The position numbers were made by a program, and so were the translations under genes. From positions 48,828,911 to 48,892,910 of the forward strand of contig CP136066.1 of assembly GCA_032622095.1 (NCBI GenBank): a DNA stretch of 64,000 bases. The letters are read 5' to 3'. The DNA is from Siphonodentalium dalli (taxonomy: Eukaryota > Mollusca > Scaphopoda > Gadilida > Siphonodentaliidae). The first letter of the stretch is position 1. Each line of letters opens with the position of its first letter. Below the pieces are notes generated by a model. It did not search any database, had not been told where the DNA came from, and was given only the letters and a program-made list of their open reading frames with translations. Positions 13,601-22,700 of the stretch are shown here, one piece after another.

Positions 13601-13723
13601 GATATATGGATTATGGATACTACATCGCCAACTCACTCTGGTGTTGTGTAGTTTAGGTTCAATGTTTTTTCGCAGGACACAGCGGCATATTCCAGCGGTT
13701 CTCTTGATTGCTTGTCTGTACAT
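1531..13723 (-). CDS. MRPL9: MRPL9, mitochondrial large-subunit ribosomal protein bL9m (whole gene, six joined exons)
   Basis: This nuclear gene encodes the mitochondrial homologue of bacterial ribosomal protein L9, a component of the mitoribosome large subunit. Joined in order, the exons 13637-13723, 11543-11705, 10693-10814, 6565-6603, 4447-4629 and 1531-1650 give 714 nt in one open frame: 237 residues plus a TAA stop. Human MRPL9 has about 267. Residues 1-29 are rich in Arg and Lys with only one acidic residue, as expected of a mitochondrial presequence. The L9 N-terminal signature is visible as GIGDKGEVVTVPRRQ, then LFPGGKAIYASPEN; later come WELNKSHIRVAF and QLPEEPV, all collinear with vertebrate MRPL9 as I recall it. 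All introns are GT-AG. Frame continuity across five junctions is the main support. The gene is head to head with COMMD4. The exact N-terminus could differ if a further upstream coding exon exists. Confidence 0.88.
1752..1965. mobile_element. Palindromic TA-flanked MITE (CAGTAATGCCC family)
   Basis: A near-perfect ~214-bp palindrome, from CAGTTATGCTCTTAAGTAA through GGAAAGCTCTCGGCGAGAG back to TTAGGGCATTACTG, flanked by TA on both sides. It lies in MRPL9 intron 5. Confidence 0.85.
2048..3394. mobile_element. Non-autonomous hAT-like element, 1.35 kb
   Basis: The ends are TAGAGCTGAAACGGTT and its reverse complement AACCGTTTCAGCTCTA. They are flanked by a perfect 8-bp target duplication GTTTATTG (2040-2047 and 3395-3402). 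The subterminal regions repeat AACCGGTTAACC motifs. No transposase frame is present inside. It sits in MRPL9 intron 5. The 8-bp duplication and AGAGCTG-type ends point to hAT. Confidence 0.85.
3979..4233. mobile_element. Palindromic hAT-like MITE, double hairpin
   Basis: Ends CAAGCCTTGAAATAGTGTGT and its inverse, with an 8-bp target duplication CTTCAGCT / CATCAGCT (7 of 8). Two inward hairpins (GAATGAGGTCCCCAGAGGG type) sit inside. Confidence 0.85.
4409..4441 (-). repeat. Partial copy of MRPL9 exon 5 end, just past its donor
   Basis: This stretch is a diverged copy of 4447-4489, the last ~43 nt of exon 5, with internal deletions of about 10 nt. It lies immediately after the donor GTAAGG. The donor position in the copy reads ATATGG and is no longer usable. 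Confidence 0.75.
4447..4629 (-). CDS. MRPL9: MRPL9 exon 5 (C-terminal domain)
   Basis: The exon is 183 nt, phase 0 at both ends, between acceptor TTTTCACTGTAG and donor GTAAGG. It encodes TVRQMTEMWLRIPMSG, then WELNKSHIRVAFRLLGVEM and IQLPEEPVTTHQDIKFTVM. This is collinear with TVKFLKSCRLEV, WELNPEIVARHFFKNLGV and LPEEPI of vertebrate MRPL9. A partial, diverged copy of its last ~43 nt follows directly in the intron (4409-4441). Confidence 0.88.
4661..5052. mobile_element. piggyBac-like MITE (CCCTTTACCCAAC subfamily)
   Basis: Flanked by TTAA (4657-4660, 5053-5056) with ends CCCTTTACCCAAC and GTTGGGTAAAGGG. Two hairpins with GCCAATGCATTCTCTTATAT arms sit inside. TTAA targeting and CCCTTT ends are the basis for piggyBac-like. 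It lies in MRPL9 intron 4. Confidence 0.85.
5068..5970. repeat. ~380-bp tandem duplication in MRPL9 intron 4
   Basis: Two diverged copies start at CTCTACCGGAGCG (5068) and CTCTACCAGAGCG (5449) and share AAAATGGCGAAAC, CTATGTGCTTTG and TTAGAACGCTTGTGTTTGA. A third fragment is near 6000-6100 (TTTGCTTAGTATATAT). No function was recognised. Confidence 0.7.
6452..6569 (-). repeat. 59-bp tandem duplication carrying the MRPL9 exon 4 donor
   Basis: Two 59-bp copies (6452-6510 and 6511-6569) differ at only a few positions. Both include GAATG|GTGAGTAACTATCTG, that is the last five exon bases and the donor. The copy at 6511-6569 overlaps the real exon end; the other lies deeper in the intron and offers an equally good donor. 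Confidence 0.85.
6565..6603 (-). CDS. MRPL9: MRPL9 exon 4 (39-nt micro-exon)
   Basis: This short exon encodes GEDKSPLSKYARM. It lies between acceptor TTTAAACAG and donor GTGAGT on the minus strand. It is 39 nt, phase 0 at both ends, and supplies the linker missing between exon 3 (ending KKD) and exon 5 (starting TVRQMTEMW). It aligns loosely with the KLEKIQTKAGEA linker of human MRPL9. Because it is short, the call rests on its splice sites, its phase and its filling the gap. Its donor region is duplicated 59 bp further into the intron. Confidence 0.68.
6760..7014. mobile_element. piggyBac-like MITE (CATGACTGGAGC subfamily)
   Basis: TTAA at both ends, termini CCCTTCCATGACTGGAGCTT and GCGCAGCTCCCATCATGAAAG, and two internal hairpins with ATGCATTCTCTT arms. 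Confidence 0.82.
7019..8464. other. Intronic sequence without recognised feature (MRPL9 intron 3)
   Basis: No exon or transposon end was identified. A perfect 44-bp tandem duplication is at about 7840-7925 (repeating TAAAATAACTGAATGATGCT and TATAAATATATCAC). Confidence 0.5.
8469..9501. mobile_element. piggyBac-like MITE (CCCTTTACCCAAC) interrupted by another element
   Basis: TTAA at 8465-8468 and 9502-9505, ends CCCTTTACCCAACAGAAGG and TTGGGTAAAGGG. Without the insert at 8578-9204 it is a normal ~400-bp member of the family. Confidence 0.85.
8578..9204. mobile_element. Nested TTAA-flanked element (AGGGGTACTGTAC family)
   Basis: Ends AGGGGTACTGTACACGG and GGGTACAGTACCCCT, TTAA on both sides (8574-8577, 9205-9208). 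The uninterrupted host sequence (GGCTTAACACATT) is seen in sister copies, so the insertion and its TTAA target are direct observations. No convincing transposase frame. Confidence 0.82.
9706..10155. mobile_element. Long-TIR element with GCCAATGCATTCTC hairpins
   Basis: Inverted arms of about 130 bp: GCCATATCAAATCCAGTCGT on the left against CTGGATTTGATATGGCGG on the right, both leading to the CCCTGTGCCAATGCATT hairpin core. Target duplication not resolved. Confidence 0.65.
10245..10514. mobile_element. piggyBac-like MITE (CAGTGCCAGGGGCCG subfamily)
   Basis: TTAA at 10241-10244 and 10515-10518; begins CCCTTTCAGTGCCAGG and ends GGACTTGGCACTCAAAGG. Contains one hairpin with ATGCATTCTCTTATATATGC. 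Confidence 0.8.
10693..10814 (-). CDS. MRPL9: MRPL9 exon 3 (core L9 RNA-binding signature)
   Basis: The exon starts after acceptor TTCGATTCTAG and encodes GIGDKGEVVTVPRRQFRWD, then LFPGGKAIYASPENLKEYTKKD. This is the bL9 N-terminal domain signature (G-x-G-x-K-G-x-V-V-x-V, later G-x-A-x-x-A-x-P-E-N). The donor is read as GAT|GTAGGT because this leaves phase 0, which joins exon 4 in frame. A donor 4 nt further on (GTAG|GTTTTT) is possible but gives the wrong phase. The exon is 122 nt. Confidence 0.87.
10946..11195. mobile_element. piggyBac-like MITE inside the MRPL9 44-bp array
   Basis: TTAA at 10942-10945, degenerate TGAA at 11196-11199; ends CCATTCCATGACTGGAGC and GAGCTCCCATCATGAAAGGG. The flanks rejoin into a 44-bp array unit, with ATTTGA in sister units where the target TTAA stood. 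Confidence 0.8.
11217..11418. mobile_element. TA-flanked palindromic MITE inside the MRPL9 44-bp array
   Basis: CAGAAATGCCCTAAATGATC to GTAGGGCATTACTG, flanked by TA. Removing it and one TA restores a 44-bp array unit (CCATCTAGATA joined to CACTGTGAG). Confidence 0.85.
11543..11705 (-). CDS. MRPL9: MRPL9 exon 2
   Basis: The minus-strand exon lies between acceptor TTTCTAG (just above 11705) and donor GTATGT (just below 11543). Its 163 nt start in phase 0 and end in phase 1. The product includes RVKRLYEYPPVRVDQRLP, then EKYEVYEKLEDEHSKPLPD and ILTEYVDG. These match the segment of vertebrate MRPL9 containing HRVYKLVED and LILTQSVENVG. The last 16 nt and the donor are repeated several times in the intron that follows (see the 44-bp array). 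Confidence 0.88.
11745..12148. mobile_element. hAT-like palindromic MITE, long form
   Basis: Ends CAGGCCTGAAAATACGGTGC and GCACCATATTTTGAGGCCTG, with two GAATGAGGTCC hairpins. It lies in MRPL9 intron 1. The target duplication is not clear. Confidence 0.7.
12149..13636. other. Rest of MRPL9 intron 1, no recognised feature
   Basis: AT-rich intronic sequence. The stretch 12,540-12,740 (minus-strand frame with FKVKNLATSSHFGF-like residues) resembles the conserved tail common to dispersed invertebrate repeats, not a gene. Confidence 0.45.
13637..13723 (-). CDS. MRPL9: MRPL9 exon 1 (first coding exon, presequence)
   Basis: The exon runs on the minus strand from ATG (13723-13721) to AGA followed by GTGAGT. 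It encodes 29 residues beginning MYRQAIKRTAGICRCVLRKN, a basic stretch suited to a mitochondrial targeting peptide, and ends HNTR, which lines up with the QNRG region of human MRPL9. The ATG is immediately preceded by TATTTTACAG, a good 3' splice site. An upstream untranslated exon is therefore likely, or, less likely, the coding sequence continues upstream. The exon ends in phase 0, matching exon 2. Confidence 0.75.
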
Positions 13724-13795
13724 CTGTAAAATACACATAAACATCTTATGAGGAGTAAAATGCTCATACTTGATTCATTGTTTAACCCTTTGGCG

Positions 13796-14119
13796 AGTAG
13801 AACGACATATATGTCGTCTATCAGTTTGAGATGTAGAACGACATATATGTCGTTTCAGGAAGTGTTATTTTACGTAGACATAACTTCAATAAATCATCTG
13901 ATTTATAAATGATTTGTATAGGAGTTATTTTGATTAATATTATGTCCCAAATGTACAAGTGCAATCGATTATGATAACACACGTTAAAAAAATGCACATA
14001 AATTAAAACAAATTATTGGACCCTTTTGACCCGAACTTGTTAATAATTATTGCTATGACGTCGACGTAAAATTTACTCATGACGTCGTGTATATGACGTT
14101 ACAGATACTCTCCAAAGGG
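13796..14119. mobile_element. TTAA-flanked MITE (CCCTTTGGCGAGTAG subfamily)
   Basis: TTAA at 13792-13795 and 14120-14123; ends CCCTTTGGCGAGTAG and ACTCTCCAAAGGG; the internal motif ACGACATATATGTCGT occurs near the left end. Confidence 0.75.
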
Positions 14120-14123
14120 TTAA

Positions 14124-14937
14124 CCCATTCCAGTGGTCGATTTAATGTTTTAAAGTTGTATAGCATTTTGCACCACTGGGTAGATTTTGTATACATGTAG
14201 CATTCCTTATCAATACATGTTTTTTCCCTGTAAATTGCAGGAGGACTACAATCACTACATGTAAATGTCTGTACTCGTTTTCTGACTACTGATGAGGTTT
14301 ATAGATATAGTTTGTGCTTGTCATACTTTGTAATTGATATCAGATAAATGGAGCATAAAGTGAGCATTGAGCGCCACTGGCAAGATTACAATGTGAGTGT
14401 AAGTTTGTCAGGCTGAAAAGTCTCATTTGAGATCATTGAATAAAGAACTGAATGCAAAATGCCGACTTCTCCCATTACAACATTTGTCCAGAGCATGGGG
14501 CATGGACATTAATGGCTGACCCGTCTACAAGCTTCAGTATGTGCATGTTAAAGACCGCTACTGGAGTCACCACAGGGTTATAACGTTACTTGACCGTCGT
14601 AGGTACCTTGCTGAGTTACACAAAACTGATTGTAATCCCTATACATCCTAACATCGGTTGTCGGACAAATGCACAATACACATCACCATTCGGATTGTTG
14701 CCCAAAACTGTTGTGCAGATCTGCACATTTTGTGAATAGACCCGTCTGCTCTTGATGGCCTATGTTGTCCTTGAGCGTAATGCTCTAATATAATTGCCCA
14801 GATACATGAATCGGATTGTCAATCATGTGTGTGATCCACTAATTATAGCATTTGTCGGGATTAATACGCTGGGCGGCTTATTTTGGTCAATGTCAAATGT
14901 GCAACATTCTACCAAACTGTTATTTCACAGATACATG
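14124..14937. other. Intergenic sequence without recognised feature
   Basis: It lies between MRPL9 and COMMD4. No gene, promoter motif or repeat family was recognised. Confidence 0.4.
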
Positions 14938-14939
14938 TA

Positions 14940-15153
14940 CAGTAATGCCCAAATTAATTGACAACATAACCACAGCAAAATTATTGGTAACTTTTCAGGA
15001 TTTAGTCGGAAATATGGCTTGTTGCCATTCATCGGAAAGCTCTCAGTGAGAGCTTTCAGATGAATGGCAACAAGCCATATTTCCGAATAAATCCTGAAAA
15101 GTTACCCATAATTCTGCTGTGGTTAAGAAGTCGATTACTTAAGAGCATTGCTG
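14940..15153. mobile_element. TA-flanked palindromic MITE (CAGTAATGCCC family)
   Basis: Full palindrome, CAGTAATGCCCAAATTAATT to AAGAGCATTGCTG, with TACATG on both sides extending the symmetry. Confidence 0.83.
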
Positions 15154-15291
15154 TACATGTACACGAATAAGATAAACTATTGTGCTATGCACCATACCAA
15201 CTGAGCCAACACCCACATACGGTTGTTCCCATACAATATACTTTATATATTTATGTCAGATCCAAATTGTATATGGTAGATTTTTAAAGTA

Positions 15292-15419
15292 CAGTAATGC
15301 TCTAATTAATCAACTGCTGAACCACAGTATAATTATGGGTAACTTTTCAGGATTTAGTCGGAAATATGGCTTGTTGCCATTCATCGGAAAGCTCTCCCCG
15401 ATTAATTAGAGCATTACTG
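15292..15419. mobile_element. TA-flanked palindromic MITE, half deleted
   Basis: The left arm is complete (CAGTAATGCTCTAATTAATC to GGAAAGCTCTCC); the right arm is reduced to GATTAATTAGAGCATTACTG. Confidence 0.8.
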
Positions 15420-15469
15420 TATATATACAAGTTCGCGACCGTGTTTGGCTAATTAATAAAATATACTAT

Positions 15470-15740
15470 CTCAGATTGCAAATTATATGACGTGTGGCAG
15501 TCTCAGTGTGTCCTAGAGTCAGAGCATGAATAAACAACAAACATATGGACCATTAGACGCGTAGGACATCTGGAACACACCGTCTATAGGGGCATGTGGC
15601 AGTGTCGGTGTGTCTTGGTCAGAGCATGAATGAACAACATACATAATATGGACCATTAAGCACGTAGGACATCTGGAACACACCGTCTACATTGTATATG
15701 GGCATGTGGCGGTGTGCCCGGGAACATACCGGTTGTGAAC
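15470..15740. repeat. Local ~110-bp tandem duplication
   Basis: GTGTGGCAGTCTCAGTGTGTC and GACCATTAGACGCGTAGGAC repeat as GTGGCAGTGTCGGTGTGTC and GACCATTAAGCACGTAGGAC, both ending CATCTGGAACACACCGTC. Confidence 0.7.
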
Positions 15741-15864
15741 GAGTATATACATAGAATAATTAGATAGCACACTGTATCCATGCATACTTGCACATGGCGG
15801 TGTCTACCACGGCTGAGCAGGGCTTATATTTCCACGAGAGTCGACATTTTGCATTCGCTTCTTT

Positions 15865-16189
15865 AGTGCCACCGCAGACGCTACGATTAAAATTGTAAGT
15901 GGGGAAAATCGTAGGTGAAGAAATCGTAGCTTGCCCGCAGACGCTACGGTGCTGCGATCTTTGCAGCTACGATTTTCGTGGTATTTACAACATGACCAGT
16001 GCGACAGTGGTCATGTGACAGCTACGATCGCGCGCGTTGCCAAAGTCACGCCACGATTTTCCTGGTAAAATCAAACAGTGCTTGATTGCTACGATTTGGC
16101 TACGATATTGTCGTGGGCATGCGCATTGGATGCTTCCTCCTGCGATTTTCCCCACTTACGATTTTAATCGCAGCGTCTGCGGTGGCACT
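15865..16189. mobile_element. Palindromic element (AGTGCCACCGCAGACGC family)
   Basis: Ends AGTGCCACCGCAGACGCTAC and GCGTCTGCGGTGGCACT, with internal TACGATTT repeats. GC content is higher than the surroundings. Confidence 0.75.
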
Positions 16190-16384
16190 TATTAAGTGAT
16201 CTAGAAGAAGACTTTTCAGAATACCCTAGCTGACAATGTTGCGACCCCCGTCCAAAACTGGCAAAAGTAAAAACATGTCATAACACGAAAATAGGATAGC
16301 TAACACAACCATGGTATTTAATTGTTGGCTATATGTTTATACAAAACAGTAATTGGGTCATATTTAGTAATATGCATCTTCCAC

Positions 16385-16782
16385 CCACCTCATGGGACAA
16401 CTTACCCTAAAATTTCACAAATAAATATTGAATTTCGGCGATCCAATTTCTCGACAGTACATATCACAAGCAGTGAAGAAATGTCGTCATTGATTTAATA
16501 CACTGGAGTAAACTCAAATTATCTAATATTTAAAAAATTCGAATAATATTTACAAATTAATTTTAAAAGCTAGTTTCTAAGTCTCACTACTGACAATGTG
16601 TAAATTTGAACTCTTGATGTGGAGAAAAATTATGCCCAATATTGTAATAATTGGCTGTCTTAACATATTTGAGATGTGTACCGTGAAAAGGGGGGCGTAA
16701 CGAAAACGCACATTTCCTGTTTGGGTTGCAGCAATGAATTTGATCTAAACCCCGATAAAATAGTGTTTCACTCATACCTAAG
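16385..16782. promoter_or_regulatory. Possible shared promoter region between MRPL9 and COMMD4
   Basis: This unique sequence lies between two copies of a palindromic element and directly upstream of the proposed COMMD4 start. It holds CATTTCCTGT (16711-16720, ETS-like) and no clear TATA box facing the start. On the minus strand a strong donor (GTAAGT, exon edge at 16406) could end an untranslated first exon of MRPL9, whose ATG lies directly behind an acceptor. Both transcripts would then start within this ~0.4 kb. This is inference. Confidence 0.3.
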
Positions 16783-16785
16783 ATG
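16783..16785 (+). CDS. COMMD4: COMMD4 exon 1, proposed start codon only
   Basis: Exon 2 begins with the second codon of the conserved MRFRF start, so the initiator ATG must end the preceding exon directly at a donor. The only well-formed ATG|GTAAG in the upstream unique sequence is here (AAGATG|GTAAGA). It lies between two repeat blocks in non-repetitive DNA. About 70 bp upstream (16711-16720) is an ETS-like TTCC core, typical of TATA-less housekeeping promoters. This is a proposal from position and splice-site form; an ATG elsewhere between about 16.2 and 19.3 kb is possible. Confidence 0.45.
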
Positions 16786-19700
16786 GTAAGATTTTTCAGA
16801 AGGTATCAAAAGATAAATATCTTCCCACGAGTCTTTGTTTATGCACAATTCATACCATATTTTCCTCCACATTGTCCCATGATATAGCTCCCTCCCTCCA
16901 GCACCACCCCCCCCCCCCGCAGCATCAGCCATGGCATAATTGGCATGTTATGGCCATGATGGGGCCAGCTCCACTCTGTAAGTGCCATCGCAGACGCTAC
17001 TATTAAAATCGTAAGTGGGGAAAATTGCAGGTGGAGAAAAGTGACTTGCCCGCAGGAATACAGGAGAAGTCGGCCCCGCGCGAAGTCGGCCCCCACGCGA
17101 AGTCGGCCCCATATATAACAGAACCATTGTTTAAAATCATTCTTTATTTATTTTATTATATGAAATATGAAACTGATAATAATGATAATGCAACTATCAT
17201 ATTTTTACAACTGAGCCGCTGTCAGTGACTGCCCATGAGTGATCGAAGATCATTTTGTTACGTACAGAACGTCGAAATACCAAGCTGAACCAAGCTGAGG
17301 AAAAATAAGACGGAACATGACATTCAAAGCATATTTTGTGCTGTATACTGAAAAAATAAAACAAAATAATGCAACATGGCGTAATTTTATTTGAGTTTTG
17401 ATGACATAGCGAGCGTAAATCTATAGAAAACTGCGGTGATCGCGAAAACTTCAGCTTGGTATTGGTTCAGCTTGGTATTTCGACGCACCCTTTTGGTATT
17501 ACAACTAAGAAAACATTGCGGACTTCACAATTAGCCTACACAAACACCACACTAACTCAACTAAATTTAAGTTGGGGACCTCACAATTAGACAAAATAAA
17601 CACTATCTCAATAAAATTAAGCCGATTTAATCCCTTCTAATTAATGGGGCCGACTTCGCGTGGGGCCGTCTTCATATGGGGCTGACTTCGGGCTGGGCCG
17701 ACTTCTCCAGATACCGCCCGCAGACGCTGCAATGTTTGCAGCTACGATTTTATCCACATGATCGATCACATGATAGCAAAATGTTATACCACATTATCCG
17801 CATTATGCAACTAAATACATGTACATGGCATGTATCTCAATTTTCTAAACTAACAAGTTGACTCGAAAGTTCAAGTGAAATTGAATATTTTTTTATTTTG
17901 ACATTGTTGTGCCTGTCAACTCAACAGGCTCAGCTGCCCCAATTGAATTTCAACAATTGCGACAGCCCTCTACTCCTTGCCTGATATGTGGTATAGGCCT
18001 GCACTCCCTGTTGTGCCACATCTCCACCAATGTGGCCTCGTTTTAAACTTCTTGCAAGTCTGCAAGAAGTTTGTAAACTCTGCGCCATTTTTGAATGTTT
18101 TCTTTTCGTGGTATTTACAGCATGACCAGTGTGACAGTGGTCATGTGACAGCTACAATCGCGCGCGTTGCCAAGGTCACGCCGCGATTTTCCTGGTAAAA
18201 TCAAACAGTGCTTGATCGCTACGATTTGGCTACGATATTGTCGTGGGCATGCGCATTGGATGCTTCCTCCTACGATTTTCCCCACTTACGATTTTAATCG
18301 CAGCGTGTGTGGTGGCACTAAGTGAACGTTCAGACGACCATTATTCAAGTGTAGGAATCGGGCCCAACAAAATAGTGGATAGTTTGTTCACATGTTTGCG
18401 ATGTCGTCGTAGATGATGATATCGTGGGTTTGTTCCTAAGCATGTGCTTGACTAACCTACGATCTTTCCAGCTACAAATTTGATGTACACGACTACGATT
18501 ATATCGGATAGTGGATGTAACCAATGATACGCCACGATTTCGCATCTAACATCAAACAGTGCTTGATATTATTTTTGACTTGCGATCTTGATGTGAGCAT
18601 GCGCAGTCCAATTACTGGTTACCGTACTTCCTACGACGAAAATCTTTCCACTTACGATTGAATCGTGGTCATATGAACGTTCACTAACATTATCTATCTC
18701 TATACTCTCACACACCTGGCTAACAAGCTTTAATGCAGAGGGATCAAGTACATATACTAGTAGATCCAGATAATTTGTCCAAGAATTTTGCCGAACCTCA
18801 GACTCGGTGTGACTTCTTCATCACAGTAGGGATCTTTAAGATGCACAATCCGAATTAATGCTCCTAAATTACTATATCTTTGGCTTGGGGGGGGGTACAA
18901 ATTATTTGATCCGAGTTGAGGAGCCCACCCATCAAAGCTCAAGAGTTATCAGATATTGATTTTTGAAAGCTGATATTTTAATATTCCTCCTGGATTATTT
19001 GGCAGCCTGGCAAATATTCGAAGAATGCCGACCATCATACTCTCGATACCAAATTGCATTGAACAGAATGTTTATATCCGTATCCACATTGTATAACAAT
19101 TTGTTGTTGGAATCTGATGACATGCAGTCATTGGATTGTGTACATTTAAATGGCAAAATTGCTGAGTTCAGTTGGAAATATAGCATGTAGATATCTTTAT
19201 TAATTCCTCCTTCAAATAAATAAAGTAGCCATGTAATGAGCATCTTCAGGCTAGACTCGGAGATGCCATAACAGGGGCAGTTGCCCCCTTGCCCTCAGCC
19301 AGGAAAGGCAACTTTCTTGCTTCCGGCAGCCCTGGCTATATTCCATTTATAAACTACTATTATTATATCTTCATTTTCAGAGGTTTCGATTTTGTGGCGA
19401 TCTTGATTGCCCGGACTGGGTGTTAGCAGAAATAAGCACCCTATCCAAAATCGTGAGTATTTAAAGCTTATGATGTTTTATAGTTATAACTCATGGGAGC
19501 TATTTTTATCACATTTTTTTTATGCTCCTTTTGAAGAAAAATGACATACATTTGTATTATATTATAAGTCTCTCTGTCCGTCTGTTTGTTTGTTTTCATT
19601 TTCCGGATGATAGCTTTAGTAAGTCTGAACTGAATGGACTGAAATTTGGTATGTGGGTTTACTAGCACAAAATACAGGTCAAGTTCAAATTTGGTTCCGC

Positions 19701-22700
19701 CTGCAAATTTTCACCAGAGTTACGACCCTTTATGTTGGAATTTGCAATTAATTTTTGTTTCTGAATGATAACTCAAGTCAGTCTGAATTGAATGGAATGA
19801 AATTTGTTATGTGAGTTTACTATCCCAAAATACAGGTCAAGTTCAAATTTGTTTTCTGCCTGCCAATTTTTACCTCATTTAAGGCCCATTGTTGAAATTA
19901 CCCCAGGCGTATTTTGCCACGCCCTAGCGATGCTCTTGTTACTACTGGTATATAAGTTTCACTGCACATTAGTGTGTCCATCAACATTTTATTTAGATAA
20001 TGTTTTCTCAAAATCCATCCGGCCATTGCCGTCAATTTTTCAGAGAAGGTTCCTTGAAGGCCTTTGCAGATGGCTTCATCGTCATTGCAAGTGGCACATG
20101 ATCCGCGATTTTTTCTGCATTTGACACTGAATTAGAGCAAATGCTATGCAATCACATCGCACATTGCAGGCATCATGATGAAAGTGTCAAAAGTAAGAAT
20201 AGGACTAAGACCTAATTGAAGGTGGCATGCGGCACATATATGTGACAGTTTCCGTCATTTACATATACCGAGAGTGACAGATGTCAGAAATGGATCAACC
20301 CTGTCAAAGCTGGTTTTTTCGACCGTCAGTCTGGGTTTACAAATGATGTAGCTACGATCTTGTGAAATGGATATCTATGTGGATATCCGTTATGTGGCTA
20401 GCCACATAACAGCGTTCGTTTGAACCCTCAAAAATGATCGACTTGACTTAATCAGCCTATTTAATTTTGAAGACTCTTAAAAGTTGGAAACTAAGATGTA
20501 ACAGGACGAGAGAGAGAAGTGCGGGAGTCGCACTGAAAGTTGGCAGCACCACCGAAATCCCAAGCCGGTCACCCATCCAAGTACTAACCGAGCTCGACAT
20601 TGCTTAACTTCGGTGATCACACAAAGTGTCTAACGGTTGTGACCAAGAGATCTAGACCTCTCGAGCAGAGAGTCATCGGCCTTCTATATTTACAACGTGA
20701 CCACTACAAAGGAAAAGTCCATAGATTTAGACATCCACGGTCTGTCCACAGGAGGTGTTCAGACACCTATTCCACTGTCCAAGTTGCTGTATGAAAGTTT
20801 CTGAGTTTCAATCAGCTACTTTTGCTATAATTCTTACATGTTCTGATTATATAATCTGAAATTTTGATAGCCACCTAAAAATTTACCAACTACTTGAGAA
20901 TCCACATAAAAATTTAAGACACATAATTATTTTAGCCACATAGCTCATAGCAACATATCTGCCCGTTTGTTAGTCCGTCAGTCAGTTCATCCATCCCAGA
21001 TGGTTTCCGGATGATAACTTTAGTTTTAGTTATCTGATTGTTTTAAAATTTTGTATTTGGATTTATACCCACATGGAAAACACGTGTCAACTTCGGATTG
21101 GGGTTCAGTCTGCCCATACTCGAGGTGATAATGGGTGAACATCACCAACTTCAACTGTGGAACCTCAATCTGATCCTTGGTTCCCCATAGCAGCTGAGGT
21201 TTAAGCCGATTGATGTTCCCAGAAGGTGAATTTGGTTGTGCTATCCCGCGGTATAGCATCACTAATATTACCCTCTGGGAACCTCATTCTGCAAATGACA
21301 GACATACTATTTCAAGCTTGGACTCATTCCAAGAAATAAATAATTAATATACAAACCTGTTTTGGTTATTTCATTTATTGACCCCTGGTGATTTAGTGCT
21401 ATCAATATTTCTTTGCAGACATCTGTGAAAATGAAGCTGCTATGTTTGCAAGTTATAAAGGACTTACTAGGTGATAAACTGGATGTGAGTATAAGTTATA
21501 TGTAGATGTCTGAAAAGAGGTCATATATCCTTCATATAACCAACTCTAATAACACAAACTGAGTGCGAGCATTTAGATATACCTTGTAGTATATCACTAT
21601 TACACTTATTAATTTAAAGTGATTTGAAACACTGTTGTGACTCTCAGTGAATAAGCTTGCTCAACGTAGGTACATGTATTACAATAAATTTTGTATCAAG
21701 ACTGCCAGCATACAACTCCATTATTTTGTTAAATTAACCCTTTACCCAACAGAACGGCCCTGTGCCAATGCATTCTCTTGTATATGCGAGTCGACCATAG
21801 GTCGCCTCGCATATATAAGAGAATGCATTGGCTTAACACATTAAAAATTATAAAATTGTTAAAGAATGTAAGAAAAACTGATAAAAAAGTATTAAAAAAA
21901 GAGTCTTTTTAGGCCAATGCATTCTCTTATATATGCGAGGCGACCTATGGTCGACTCGCATATATAAGAGAATGCATTGGCACATGGCATAACTGTAACC
22001 ATCACAATGTGGTCAATGAACCGGTTCCAATGATATCCATATTTGTATGGTGTTATTGAGACAGACCGAAGATATTTTAGGCTGTTGAAGCTTTATTTGG
22101 GCGTTTTTGGCCGTTTTGTTGGGTAAAGTGATTTGAAACACTGTTGTGACTCTCAGTGAATAAGCTTGCTCAACGTAGGTATTTCAATAAATTTTGTATC
22201 AAAACTGCCAGCATACATCTCCATTATTTTGTTTTATAATACCCAGACATACGGGGACATAAGAACCGAAACCTAATATAAAACGTCCTGTATGTGAAGG
22301 TCGTTCATTGCCAGAGATATGTCCTCCTGACGAATCCATTAGCTGTTATTTATTTCTGATTCCCAACATTCTAAATACCTATTTTCCGCTTGGTCTTAGT
22401 AAACAATTCCCAAATTATATAATTAACGCGTCCTAATGTTTTCAAGCTATGCTGACAATCAAACATAAATTATTATATTGTATACTGCACTCTAGCAGTT
22501 TACTGTTTGCAAACTATATAGATACTAATAAAGAACATTGGTGATATTCAGTATGAATCAAATATTAAGATGGGTATTCCGCCGCTATGCCACTGATTCT
22601 CTTCTTTATATTTGTTTGACATACCTGTAGAGTCCTTGTGACATACTCCACAATATGTATCCAGGAAATGTCATTATCTGAATGCATACCAGTGGTTTTA

